A stretch of 29,643 nt of DNA from a virus: positions 1 through 29,643 of the IMG/VR virus record IMGVR_UViG_3300026078_000072; one strand, written 5' to 3'. The position numbers and the translations under genes were made by a program. This document shows positions 8,590 to 15,027 of the stretch, one piece after another; the stretch's first letter is position 1, and the number at the start of each line of letters is the position of its first letter. The notes below the pieces were generated by a model that was not told where the DNA came from, made no database searches, and saw only the letters and a list, made by a program, of their open reading frames with translations.

Positions 8590-8671
8590 TGGAACTTCCG
8601 AGAATTACGATAATAAGGGGAACCAAAACAAAACCTGCAACAAGCAACATCACTATTGCGGTTTCGAACAT
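8567..8671 (-). CDS. Very small single-pass membrane protein (34 residues)
   Basis: ATG 8671 opens a 34-residue frame ending at TGA 8567. After MFETA come about 20 hydrophobic residues (VMLLVAGFVLVPLIIVILG) and a short acidic tail, SSNDTFDSD. This is a clear single membrane segment. It overlaps the genes on both sides by about 20 bases, as is usual in this region. The GAGGAAG upstream is rather far away (about 13 bases), so translation may depend on coupling. Role unknown. Confidence 0.55.
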   Translation of the reverse strand: MFETAIVMLLVAGFVLVPLIIVILGSSNDTFDSD

Positions 8672-8847
8672 ATCTTTTTAAATACTTCCTCTGGATTTTC
8701 TTTGACATGAAATTGAGCGGAAGCACCATCTAGCAGTATATATGAACCCGTTTGAAAGGGCGTAATACGCTGGATGCTGTCCGCACGAATATGAGTAGTG
8801 ATAGATGTTTCGGACTGACTTAGGGTTAAGGTGATAAAATGTATCAA
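8653..8847 (-). CDS. Small FlbD-like protein (64 residues)
   Basis: The best start is TTG 8847, which overlaps the stop of the upstream gene as TTGA and has GGAAAG upstream; a TTG at 8877 is possible but less well placed. The product reads as alternating beta strands, FITLTLSQSETSITTHIRAD, then SIQRITPF, GSYILLDGA and FHVKENPEEVFKKI. This strand pattern with a closing helix resembles the short FlbD-type family (HIRAD-I--I-P----G--I-L--G----V-E-PEEV), common in phages with no known function there. Confidence 0.65.
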   Translation of the reverse strand: MIHFITLTLSQSETSITTHIRADSIQRITPFQTGSYILLDGASAQFHVKENPEEVFKKICSKPQ

Positions 8848-9113
8848 TGTAATCTCTTTCCAAAAGTTTCTAGACAACCCAGACGGAAATGTGTTTCCTC
8901 AATATCGTGCATGAAAATTGGATTCATGTCGGCTTCGCGATAGATTTGGGCTTTCTCCAACAAATCATCCAGTTCCGATACGTCTCCCCCGGCATCCATG
9001 GCTTTTTCACGATATTTTTGAAATTCTTCTTCTGCGATTTCAATGTAACGCAAACCCAAATCATCAACGAGAACGATCTCTTCGGTTGAAATGTTGTTTG
9101 TCGGCGTATCCAT
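8844..9113 (-). CDS. Small acidic hypothetical protein, first gene of the leftward cluster
   Basis: An 89-residue acidic, helical protein from ATG 9113, with a strong AGGAGG four bases upstream. The TTG just before it is unlikely. Its stop overlaps the TTG start of the next gene. It is the first leftward gene after the divergent point near 9114-9151. Residues 25-60 look like a helical hairpin (EEEFQKYREKAM, then DDLLEKAQIYREAD). I do not recognise a family. Confidence 0.7.
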   Translation of the reverse strand: MDTPTNNISTEEIVLVDDLGLRYIEIAEEEFQKYREKAMDAGGDVSELDDLLEKAQIYREADMNPIFMHDIEETHFRLGCLETFGKRLH

Positions 9114-9138
9114 CAAACCTCCTGTTTCACTTATTTAT

Positions 9139-9146
9139 TATAAATA
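9139..9146 (+). promoter_or_regulatory. T4-type late promoter box TATAAATA
   Basis: The octamer TATAAATA is the exact -10 consensus read by T4 gp55-type late sigma factors, and gp55 is encoded here (12689-13174). It sits in the divergent gap and faces the rightward genes, the first of which precede a structural tail protein, as expected for late expression. It lies within an imperfect palindrome (TTATTTATTATAAATAA, 9131-9147). The ATG at 9152 would fall at or next to the expected start of transcription. Confidence 0.7.
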
Positions 9147-9151
9147 AGAAA

Positions 9152-9400
9152 ATGCTGATTAAGTGTACGGTTGGCGTCGATATTCTCTACTACCCGAAAC
9201 GGTCGCTGCTCTTGCAGTCGTTTTACTGGCAGACAGAGGATGTCGTTCCGGAAATCCCCAGGATTAAAAAATTCCTGGATTTTTGGAGACGAGAATTAGA
9301 CGCAACTATTAGTCAAATCAACATAATTCCATTCAGAGAAGGTGTCAAGTTTCAAAACGGTAAATTTTATGGCGAGTTTTCTTCAAAACAATCCCACTAA
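9152..9400 (+). CDS. Small hypothetical protein before the tail-tube-like gene
   Basis: An 82-residue protein from ATG 9152; the same frame stays open upstream but that part shadows the leftward gene. It contains VGVDILYYPKR near the start and RIKKFLDFWRREL in the middle, and ends against the next gene with a 32-base overlap. There is no ribosome-binding site between the late-promoter box and the ATG, so it would be translated from a leaderless or near-leaderless mRNA, or the first useful start on that mRNA is that of the next gene. Family not recognised. Confidence 0.6.
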   Translation: MLIKCTVGVDILYYPKRSLLLQSFYWQTEDVVPEIPRIKKFLDFWRRELDATISQINIIPFREGVKFQNGKFYGEFSSKQSH

Positions 9401-9938
9401 TCGGGATTTTCTATCACAAATTAATTTCCGCATGTTGTTGAAACGGGCGCCGAATGTGAGCTATTTTGTGCAGAAATTTAATGTGCCGGGTAAGCAGATC
9501 GACGGTATTCAGCAACCCAATCCGCTTGGTCAGATTTGGAAACCCGGAAACCGCGTTTATTACAACGAGTTGGTGGTTCAGTTTAAAGTCAACGAAACTC
9601 TTGATAACTATTTGGAAATTGCTGATTGGATCGATGGTTTGGGTCATCCATTTGATCTTGATCAGTATGCCGCACTCGCTAAGAACCCGGAATGGACCGG
9701 CGAAGGACTTGAATCCACAATTACTCTGATGATCCTCAACGCCTCTCGACAGGCAAACATCGAGGTCGTTTTTGACTGGTGCTGGCCATTTTTCTTATCA
9801 GATTTGGAATTTGATTCCACCGGAACCGAGGTGGATTTTCTTCCGGCGACCGTTAAGTTCTATTTTTCCGGTCCATACAAGATTTCCGTGGTTAATGCAC
9901 CGGTTGAGATCACCACACCCACCAAAGTAGAAGTCTAG
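9369..9938 (+). CDS. T4 gp19/gp54-family-like tail tube structural protein
   Basis: A 189-residue protein from ATG 9369; the GTG at 9342 lies further inside the preceding gene. It shows the pattern of the contractile-tail tube fold: a short N-terminal arm, FRMLLKRAPNVSYFVQ, then FNVPG, a GDKV-like loop (PGNRVYY), ELVVQFKVNETLDNY and DWIDGLGHP, and an Ig-like C-terminal strand set ending in KFYFSGPYKISVV. Proteins with this pattern are annotated as tail tube or tube-initiator proteins in environmental T4-like phages. Which of gp19, gp48 or gp54 it matches cannot be fixed by eye. It is the only obvious virion protein in the window. Confidence 0.75.
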   Translation: MASFLQNNPTNRDFLSQINFRMLLKRAPNVSYFVQKFNVPGKQIDGIQQPNPLGQIWKPGNRVYYNELVVQFKVNETLDNYLEIADWIDGLGHPFDLDQYAALAKNPEWTGEGLESTITLMILNASRQANIEVVFDWCWPFFLSDLEFDSTGTEVDFLPATVKFYFSGPYKISVVNAPVEITTPTKVEV

Positions 9939-9967
9939 TTGACATAAATTCTTCAACTTATTAGTAT
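9939..9967 (+). promoter_or_regulatory. Sigma-70-like promoter for uvsY (TTGACA-17-TAGTAT)
   Basis: TTGACA at 9939-9944 and TAGTAT at 9962-9967 are separated by 17 bases. The same words, TTGACATAAA and TAGTATG, recur at 27326-27353 with a 16-base spacer, which supports a shared phage promoter type read by host RNA polymerase. The expected transcription start, about seven bases after the -10 box, coincides with the ATG of uvsY at 9974. Confidence 0.65.
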
Positions 9968-9973
9968 GAATTG

Positions 9974-10408
9974 ATGAATTTGGAAGAAATACAGAATGAA
10001 TGGTCCATTGATTCCCGGATAGACCCCACAGAATTGGGTTTGGAATCAGCAAAAACCGCTTCTGTACATTCCAAATACCTTAAAGAGTTGATTGCCGCCC
10101 GTTTAAGCCTCGTACAGCTTCTTAAACAAAAGAAGCGACTACGCTTCGAGAAATGGGAATGGCTCACCACAGGGCCGTTTAAAGACGATACACGGGGTTG
10201 GAAATTTCCACCTTCGGGACAGATTTTAAAAGGCGATATTCCAACCTATCTGGACGGTGATCCGGATATTTTGGAAATAGAACAAAAAATTGGTTATACG
10301 GAAACCAAGGTGGAAACCCTGGTTTCAATTTTGAAACAGATAAATGACCGCCAATGGCAGATTCGTAATTCAATTGAATGGGTTAAATTTAAGGCAGGTA
10401 ACGGATGA
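9974..10408 (+). CDS. uvsY: UvsY recombination mediator
   Basis: A 144-residue protein, similar in length to T4 UvsY (137). The N-terminus MNLEEIQNEW, then IDPTELGLESAK and SKYLKELIAAR, follows the UvsY pattern, and the C-terminal half is a helical segment suitable for hexamer formation. UvsY loads UvsX onto single-stranded DNA covered by gp32 (no gene 32 in this window). ATG 9974 is chosen over TTG 9971 because the homologous sequence begins there. It has no upstream ribosome-binding site within its expected transcript. Its TGA overlaps the ATG of the speD-like gene (ATGA). Confidence 0.92.
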   Translation: MNLEEIQNEWSIDSRIDPTELGLESAKTASVHSKYLKELIAARLSLVQLLKQKKRLRFEKWEWLTTGPFKDDTRGWKFPPSGQILKGDIPTYLDGDPDILEIEQKIGYTETKVETLVSILKQINDRQWQIRNSIEWVKFKAGNG

Positions 10409-10767
10409 AAATGGTTGACGGCACCGGTCCATGGGGCAAACATCTTCTGGTGGACTGTAAAAATTATTCGCGAAGGTGGACTAAGGAGCATATTGCTAGA
10501 TTCATTGACGGTTTGATATTTTTATTGAAAATGAAAAAATTGGGTCCTCTTGTGATCGATGAAATGGACGAGGAAAATAACAAAGGCATTTCAGCTATTC
10601 AAATGATTACTACTTCTTCGATCACGTTTCACGAAGACGCGATTCGGAAATCGTTTTATTTGGATGTATTTTCTTGTTCTGATTTTGATGCTGAAAATGT
10701 TATTGATATGATCAAAGCATGGTTTGATCCTCAAGATATAAAATGGCAAGTGATTGAAAGAAATTGA
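10405..10767 (+). CDS. speD: S-adenosylmethionine decarboxylase-like (SpeD family) protein
   Basis: A 120-residue protein of the prokaryotic AdoMet decarboxylase family, which cleaves itself to form a pyruvoyl group and normally makes decarboxylated SAM for spermidine synthesis. The start GKHLLVDC, the segment TTSSITFH at 69-76 and FYLDVFSC at 84-91 fit the family. S71, H76 and C91 have exactly the spacing (+5, +15) of the catalytic Ser63/His68/Cys83 of the Thermotoga enzyme as I recall it, but the usual Glu before the serine and His after it are Thr and Ser. Phage SpeD homologues of this sort have been reported to act on other amino acids, so the substrate is open. It is embedded between uvsY and uvsW with overlaps on both sides. 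Confidence 0.85.
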   Translation: MKMVDGTGPWGKHLLVDCKNYSRRWTKEHIARFIDGLIFLLKMKKLGPLVIDEMDEENNKGISAIQMITTSSITFHEDAIRKSFYLDVFSCSDFDAENVIDMIKAWFDPQDIKWQVIERN

Positions 10768-12242
10768 TGATTGATATAGTCGTTGCTCCTTGCAACGCGA
10801 CGTTTGATAAAATTTTATCCGAACCAAGCATTGCCGTAGAGCTAGAAGAATACTTCAAGTTTCGTCCGAAGGGATACCAATTCAGCCCGAAATTCAAGAT
10901 GAAGTTCTGGGATGGATATATTCGTCCCTATTCGGCATTCAGGAAAACTTTATACTGTGGTTTGCGCCCGTTGGTTCAGAAATTTGCCGAGAAGTATAAC
11001 TACACAGTGGATTGGAAGATAGATAGTTCTCATACTGAATTTTCTGAATTCGAAGGTCGCGAATTTATCAAGACGTTGAATATTCCGGAAAAATACGATC
11101 CTCTAAAACCGGATCGAGATTATCAGGTTCATGCTTTTGTTGAGGCAGTGAGAAAAGGTCGTCTTATCGAAGAGAGCGCGACGGGATCGGGTAAATCACT
11201 TATCCTTTATCTGATTGCGAGATATCACAACTGTAGAACGCTGCTGACGACGACTAACACGGGACTCGTTGATCAACTCTACAAGGATTTCCTGTCCTAT
11301 GGTTGTCCGGAAGAGTTTCTTCACCGAATTTATTCGGGTCAGGATAAGAATAAGAACGCGCAGATTACAATCAGTACATGGCAGTCGATCTATAAATTAC
11401 CCGTGGAATGGTTTAAACCGTTTGGTTTATTTCTGGGTGATGAGGTTCATCATTACGAAGCCAAGTCATTGGTGACGATCCTGGAAAAACTGGTTGGCTG
11501 CGAAAAACGTGTGGGTGTGACCGGTTCTTTGGATGATGGTTCCAAGACCCATAAAATGGTTCTTCAGGGTTTGTTTGGTCCATTAACCAAAATAGTTTCG
11601 TTGGAAACTTTGATGGAACGTAAAGTTCTGGCACAGATGGATGCTATCTGTATCTTGCTGGAACACCCCGAAGACATTCGTGAAACGCTGAAGAAATCCA
11701 AAATTGAGGATGAAGTTAAATATTTGATTCATAGTGTAGCGCGTAACCGCTTCATAACAAACTTGACTTTATCTCTGAATGGTAATACACTTGTTTTATA
11801 TCGTTTTGTTGAAAGTCACGGCGAAGTTCTTCATAAACTTATATCTGCCAAGACTGATAGACCCATCTATTTCATTCATGGGGAAGTCAAAGGTGAAGAA
11901 CGTAACCGTATTTCACAGATTGTGAACGAAGAGAATAATGCGATAGTGATTGCGAGTACCGGGACGTTTTCGGAAGGCGTCAATATTCCGAATTTGCGTT
12001 ATATCATATCCACGCATTCCTATCGCACTAAAATTAAAACCAAGCAGTCACTTGGCCGAGGTAGTCGTAAATCCGACACCAAAACTGAATGCACTTGGTA
12101 TGATATCGGGGATGATTTGTCCTGGAAGAAGTGGCGTAATCACACCCTGAAACATTTTGACGAACGCATTGAATTGTATGCCAGGGAAGGAATTCCCTAT
12201 AAAATGTATAAGGTAAAACTTGGAGGGAATATTAGTGGCTAA
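10767..12242 (+). CDS. uvsW: UvsW DNA/RNA helicase
   Basis: A 491-residue superfamily 2 helicase. T4 UvsW (about 500 residues) unwinds R-loops and branched DNA and switches replication from origin to recombination mode. Seen here: an N-terminal UvsW-type domain with FKFRPKGYQF and WDGYIRPY, Walker A SATGSGKS at 137-144, DEVH at 225-228, a VTGSL motif III-like stretch, and QSLGRGSRKS as motif VI. ATG 10767 overlaps the upstream stop as TGATG; the TTG at 10764 is not needed. Its stop lies inside the next gene. Confidence 0.96.
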   Translation: MIDIVVAPCNATFDKILSEPSIAVELEEYFKFRPKGYQFSPKFKMKFWDGYIRPYSAFRKTLYCGLRPLVQKFAEKYNYTVDWKIDSSHTEFSEFEGREFIKTLNIPEKYDPLKPDRDYQVHAFVEAVRKGRLIEESATGSGKSLILYLIARYHNCRTLLTTTNTGLVDQLYKDFLSYGCPEEFLHRIYSGQDKNKNAQITISTWQSIYKLPVEWFKPFGLFLGDEVHHYEAKSLVTILEKLVGCEKRVGVTGSLDDGSKTHKMVLQGLFGPLTKIVSLETLMERKVLAQMDAICILLEHPEDIRETLKKSKIEDEVKYLIHSVARNRFITNLTLSLNGNTLVLYRFVESHGEVLHKLISAKTDRPIYFIHGEVKGEERNRISQIVNEENNAIVIASTGTFSEGVNIPNLRYIISTHSYRTKIKTKQSLGRGSRKSDTKTECTWYDIGDDLSWKKWRNHTLKHFDERIELYAREGIPYKMYKVKLGGNISG

Positions 12243-12699
12243 ATTACAATTAATTAAATTGCTTACCGGAGTTGAGATTGTTGGTGAAATGAGAACTCTC
12301 AATGAAACTGTAATTATTGATAAACCGATGCGACTAGTTGACTTACCACAACTGGATTTGTATTTTGCCAGGGTTTCGCCCTATACATTAGAGGATGTGG
12401 TGAATATTCCTCGTCATCATATTCTATTTGGTCCGCAGGACATCCTTCCTGAATTTGAAAAACTCTATCAAAATTGGGATAGATATTATACAGAATTTGC
12501 AAAGTCGATGAGTTTTGTCTTGCAGAAGACAAATGACCGTATGGAAAAATCTCTTCTGACTGAAAAGGAAATTAAGGAAGGTGGAGGTGGCGTGTCAGAT
12601 TTGGAAATTCATAATCTTTCGGGAGAAGATTTGACAGAAGAAACACTTAATGATATATTAGCTTCGTTTAAACCAACAAATAAAAAGAATGCCAACTGA
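12235..12699 (+). CDS. Sm-like (LSM)-type hypothetical protein after uvsW
   Basis: A 154-residue protein from GTG 12235, which has GGAGGG eight bases upstream; TTG 12220 lies before that site and is rejected. The first 80 residues look like an Sm/Hfq-type barrel: KLLTGVEIVGEM, TVIIDKPMRLVDL and IPRHHILFGP. A similar protein next to uvsW or 55 is common in environmental T4-like phages. The C-terminal half is acidic with a GGGG linker. RNA binding would be a reasonable inference but no key residue proves it. It overlaps uvsW by 8 bases and gene 55 by 11. Confidence 0.7.
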   Translation: MAKLQLIKLLTGVEIVGEMRTLNETVIIDKPMRLVDLPQLDLYFARVSPYTLEDVVNIPRHHILFGPQDILPEFEKLYQNWDRYYTEFAKSMSFVLQKTNDRMEKSLLTEKEIKEGGGGVSDLEIHNLSGEDLTEETLNDILASFKPTNKKNAN

Positions 12700-13174
12700 A
12701 GAACAACCAAAAAATTATTACATAAATCCCAAGAGATTATACACCGAGCTTCTTAAGTTTCATGAAGCGCGAGCACGGGGCGAAGACCCGGTAATCTCTG
12801 AATATATCGGACATTGTATAATTTTAATTAATGAGAAAATTGCATCTCGACCTAACTTTTCCTCGTATACATTTCTTCAGGATATGGTTGCGGACGGGAT
12901 TCTTCATTGTACGGCAGCGGTGAGTAAGTTTAATCCGAACTATCCCAACGCATTTGGATATTTTTCGACGGTGGCTTGGCGTGCTTTTTTGCAGAGAATC
13001 GCAGACGAAAAGAAACAAAATTACACTAAACATAAAAACTTTCAGAGGTTGCATCTATTCGAACAGATATCCGATACAGAATTCGGCGGTGATGTTGTAG
13101 ATAACGAGTATCAGAATCTTGTGATTCAGGAATTCGAAGAGAAGCTTAAAAAACAGAAAGATGCAAAGAAATGA
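12689..13174 (+). CDS. 55: Late-transcription sigma factor, T4 gp55
   Basis: A 161-residue protein that directs host RNA polymerase to TATAAATA-type late promoters and needs the gp45 clamp as activator. It carries a region 2-like segment: LQDMVADGILHCTAAVSKF, PNAFGYFSTVAWRAFLQRI and the DEKKQNYTKH stretch. Length and order match gp55 (185 in T4). A perfect TATAAATA lies at 9139-9146 in this window. The start ATG 12689 overlaps the preceding gene; the stop overlaps the next gene as ATGA. Confidence 0.94.
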   Translation: MPTEEQPKNYYINPKRLYTELLKFHEARARGEDPVISEYIGHCIILINEKIASRPNFSSYTFLQDMVADGILHCTAAVSKFNPNYPNAFGYFSTVAWRAFLQRIADEKKQNYTKHKNFQRLHLFEQISDTEFGGDVVDNEYQNLVIQEFEEKLKKQKDAKK

Positions 13175-13380
13175 GTAAAGATTCGCACCCTGAATGGGTT
13201 TACGATGAATTACACCATCCCTTGGATTTCTATGTGGCTGGTTATCGTTTCAAACCAAAGAATTTGGCGGATAGAGAAAATATGATCCGTGCTTTACAGA
13301 GTCTTTATGGAATTGGACGCAAGGATGTCAAGCGTGAATTTCGGCAATTGATAGGAGCAGTATATAATGAAACTGACTAA
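13171..13380 (+). CDS. Small hypothetical protein downstream of gene 55
   Basis: A 69-residue protein whose ATG overlaps the stop of gene 55. It contains LDFYVAGYRFKPKNL, then a helical NMIRALQSLYGIGRKDVKREF. No cysteines and no membrane segment. It belongs to a string of small overlapping genes between 55 and 47, where other T4-like phages also keep short unknown genes. Function unknown. Confidence 0.7.
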   Translation: MSKDSHPEWVYDELHHPLDFYVAGYRFKPKNLADRENMIRALQSLYGIGRKDVKREFRQLIGAVYNETD

Positions 13381-13600
13381 TGAAGAGTATCGTGAGTTTC
13401 GCAAGCTTAGACCAGAAGAAGGTTTGGCGGTGAATTTTTGGCGTCGTGTGGGAATTCGCTTGAACTTCGATTTCTATCCGGATACCGGTCCTTTGCCATC
13501 TGTACGAGTAAGACGAGACGGAGAGATTTCTTATTATTGGGTTGATCGTGAAGTGCAGAACCCGAATGTGACTTATGAAGAGGAAGAATATGAAGGATGA
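13367..13600 (+). CDS. Small hypothetical protein
   Basis: A 77-residue protein from ATG 13367 with AGGAG about ten bases upstream inside the previous gene. It contains FWRRVGIRLNFDFYPDTG, RVRRDGEISYYW and an acidic tail (TYEEEEYEG). It looks like a single small beta-rich domain. I do not recognise a family; the tight 14-base overlap with the preceding gene supports it being expressed in the same operon. Confidence 0.65.
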   Translation: MKLTNEEYREFRKLRPEEGLAVNFWRRVGIRLNFDFYPDTGPLPSVRVRRDGEISYYWVDREVQNPNVTYEEEEYEG

Positions 13601-13766
13601 ACATTTAGTGCCACTTCCTATAATTGATTTGGGAGAGAAGGCAACCATGGAAAATCTCGCGGAACATCATCGCGAAACTTATATCCAGCGACTGGAAGCA
13701 ACTGAGGCTTATATTCAGCGTGTTCTATATCGTGTCAAGAATTTACCAAAGAAAGATAGAAAATGA
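13590..13766 (+). CDS. Small helical hypothetical protein
   Basis: A 58-residue protein starting at ATG 13590, which has GAGGAAG a few bases upstream; ATG 13575 would add five residues but lies before that site. Most of the chain is one or two charged helices (TMENLAEHHRETYIQRLEA). Its stop overlaps the ATG of the following membrane-protein gene. Function unknown. Confidence 0.6.
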   Translation: MKDEHLVPLPIIDLGEKATMENLAEHHRETYIQRLEATEAYIQRVLYRVKNLPKKDRK

Positions 13767-14044
13767 ATATTATAGGCGGCATCCTTGCTTATTTGTTGAT
13801 TGGGTGGTTTGCGTCTATTGTCGTTAATGGTTTTCTTTGCTATCATATTAGCACAACAGATTATCGTGCATATGTTGATTTGGTTTCAATAGGAACTATT
13901 TTGTTTATTTGGCCTATTGCAGTTCCATTATTGATTGGATTTTTTCTTTGTTTTTATGCAGGTAAAATATCGATTTTCTTGACATTGGCTCTCAGAGATA
14001 AACTTATTGAACTCTTTCCATTGAAAGATAAAAGAAACCCATGA
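13763..14044 (+). CDS. Small multi-pass membrane protein
   Basis: A 93-residue protein with two or three hydrophobic segments: about residues 3-24 (ILAYLLIGWFASIVVNGFL), about 40-65 (VSIGTILFIWPIAVPLLIGF) and a weaker third to residue 75, ending in a charged tail. The fit is to the inner membrane of the host. No lysis-protein hallmark (such as a long charged C-terminal domain or signal-anchor-release) is seen, so I do not call it a holin. ATGA overlaps join it to both neighbours. Confidence 0.7.
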   Translation: MNIIGGILAYLLIGWFASIVVNGFLCYHISTTDYRAYVDLVSIGTILFIWPIAVPLLIGFFLCFYAGKISIFLTLALRDKLIELFPLKDKRNP

Positions 14045-14244
14045 AACAATCCGAAAAAATTCAAAATTTTCTTCTTGTCTTAGATCAATTTATTTCTGCT
14101 AAAATTGAATTGAATCATATTTATAATTTATGGTTACATCAAAATTATGATTTTGCTGTAGAGAATGCAAAAGTACATCATACTCATTGCTATGACAAGT
14201 TGATGTTATCTTTAATAGGTTTGCTAGATGATAAAACAATCTGA
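14041..14244 (+). CDS. Small hypothetical protein before dCMP deaminase
   Basis: A 67-residue helical protein starting at ATG 14041, overlapping the previous stop. It begins MKQSEKIQNFLLVLDQF, and the deaminase that follows begins MIKQSEKWDRFYLNL, so the two neighbouring starts share KQSEK and a similar spacing. This may be a local duplication of a start region or coincidence. The rest contains histidines (KVHHTHC) that could bind metal. Function unknown. Confidence 0.6.
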   Translation: MKQSEKIQNFLLVLDQFISAKIELNHIYNLWLHQNYDFAVENAKVHHTHCYDKLMLSLIGLLDDKTI

Positions 14245-14761
14245 AAAATGGGATCGTTTTTATCTTAATTTAGCTGAATATGTTTCGCGACTATCCAAAG
14301 ATCCATCCACAAAGGTTGGCGCAGTGGTAGTGAACTGGGAACATCAACAAGAATTCATTGGTTATAATGCCTTTCCCAAAGGTGTTCGAGATTTGATTGA
14401 ACGCTATGAAGATCGGAACCTGAAATATGAAATCATTCGTGCTGGTCATGCAGAGAGAAACGCAATTCGTAAGGCTAATATCGTGGGTATGGCCAGAGGC
14501 GCGTCCCTTTATGTATACCCTGTTTTTTCTTTTCCTCCTGTCTGCTCTGATTGCGCAGGTGAAGCAATAGCTTCTGGAATTGCAGAAGTTGTTGGTTACA
14601 AACCTAAGATGGATACAGTCGAAGAAATAGAACGAGTGAAGCGGTGGGAAGACTCTATTAAGATTTCTCGAATGATGTGCGAGGAAGCTGGTATAACTTG
14701 GCGAGAAATTGAACAAGAAAAAATGGACGATTATGCAGCAAGATTATCTGTTCATGCATGA
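14228..14761 (+). CDS. cd: Deoxycytidylate (dCMP) deaminase
   Basis: A 177-residue zinc enzyme that converts dCMP to dUMP, feeding thymidylate synthesis for phage DNA. Zinc and catalytic residues are visible as HAE (H74, E76) and PPVCSDC (C106, C109). The N-terminal VSRLSKDPSTKVGAVVV is the family's substrate-binding start. T4 Cd is 193 residues. The ATG overlaps the preceding gene by 17 bases. No thymidylate synthase gene is seen in this window. Confidence 0.93.
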   Translation: MIKQSEKWDRFYLNLAEYVSRLSKDPSTKVGAVVVNWEHQQEFIGYNAFPKGVRDLIERYEDRNLKYEIIRAGHAERNAIRKANIVGMARGASLYVYPVFSFPPVCSDCAGEAIASGIAEVVGYKPKMDTVEEIERVKRWEDSIKISRMMCEEAGITWREIEQEKMDDYAARLSVHA

Positions 14762-14770
14762 GGAAGTTCT

Positions 14771-15025
14771 ATGAATAAACGTTCTCCCATAGAAGAAGTC
14801 GCACGAAAGATTCGTGATGGTGAACCTCTTAGCGAAGTTGAGAGGGAGAAAATTTCCAAGACCATTATGGCCGTTGCTCAGCATTTTTATGAAAAATCTG
14901 GTGCTATGTTCATTTGTGGATATTCGGGAGACATTGGTTCGGATCGTCTTCCTCAGAATATTTTTGTTTCTCCATCGCTTGGGGCAGATGATAGCTGTGT
15001 TGTGCAGTATGTTAAGAAGGTATAG
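14771..15025 (+). CDS. Small hypothetical protein upstream of gene 47
   Basis: An 84-residue protein from ATG 14771, preceded by GAGGAAG. The N-terminal half is helical and charged (EEVARKIRDGEPLSEVEREK); the C-terminal half is hydrophilic and ends just two bases before the GTG of gene 47. I see no motif. It is probably co-translated with 47. Confidence 0.65.
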   Translation: MNKRSPIEEVARKIRDGEPLSEVEREKISKTIMAVAQHFYEKSGAMFICGYSGDIGSDRLPQNIFVSPSLGADDSCVVQYVKKV

Positions 15026-15027
15026 CA

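Noticed and set aside
9342-9368. An N-terminal extension of the tail-tube-like protein from GTG 9342
   Set aside because: The family's sequence begins at ATG 9369, and the extension merely shadows the preceding gene.
14041-14275. Duplication of the start region shared by the 14041 and 14228 genes (KQSEK)
   Set aside because: The similarity is limited to a few codons and the flanking DNA differs, so I could not support a true duplication.
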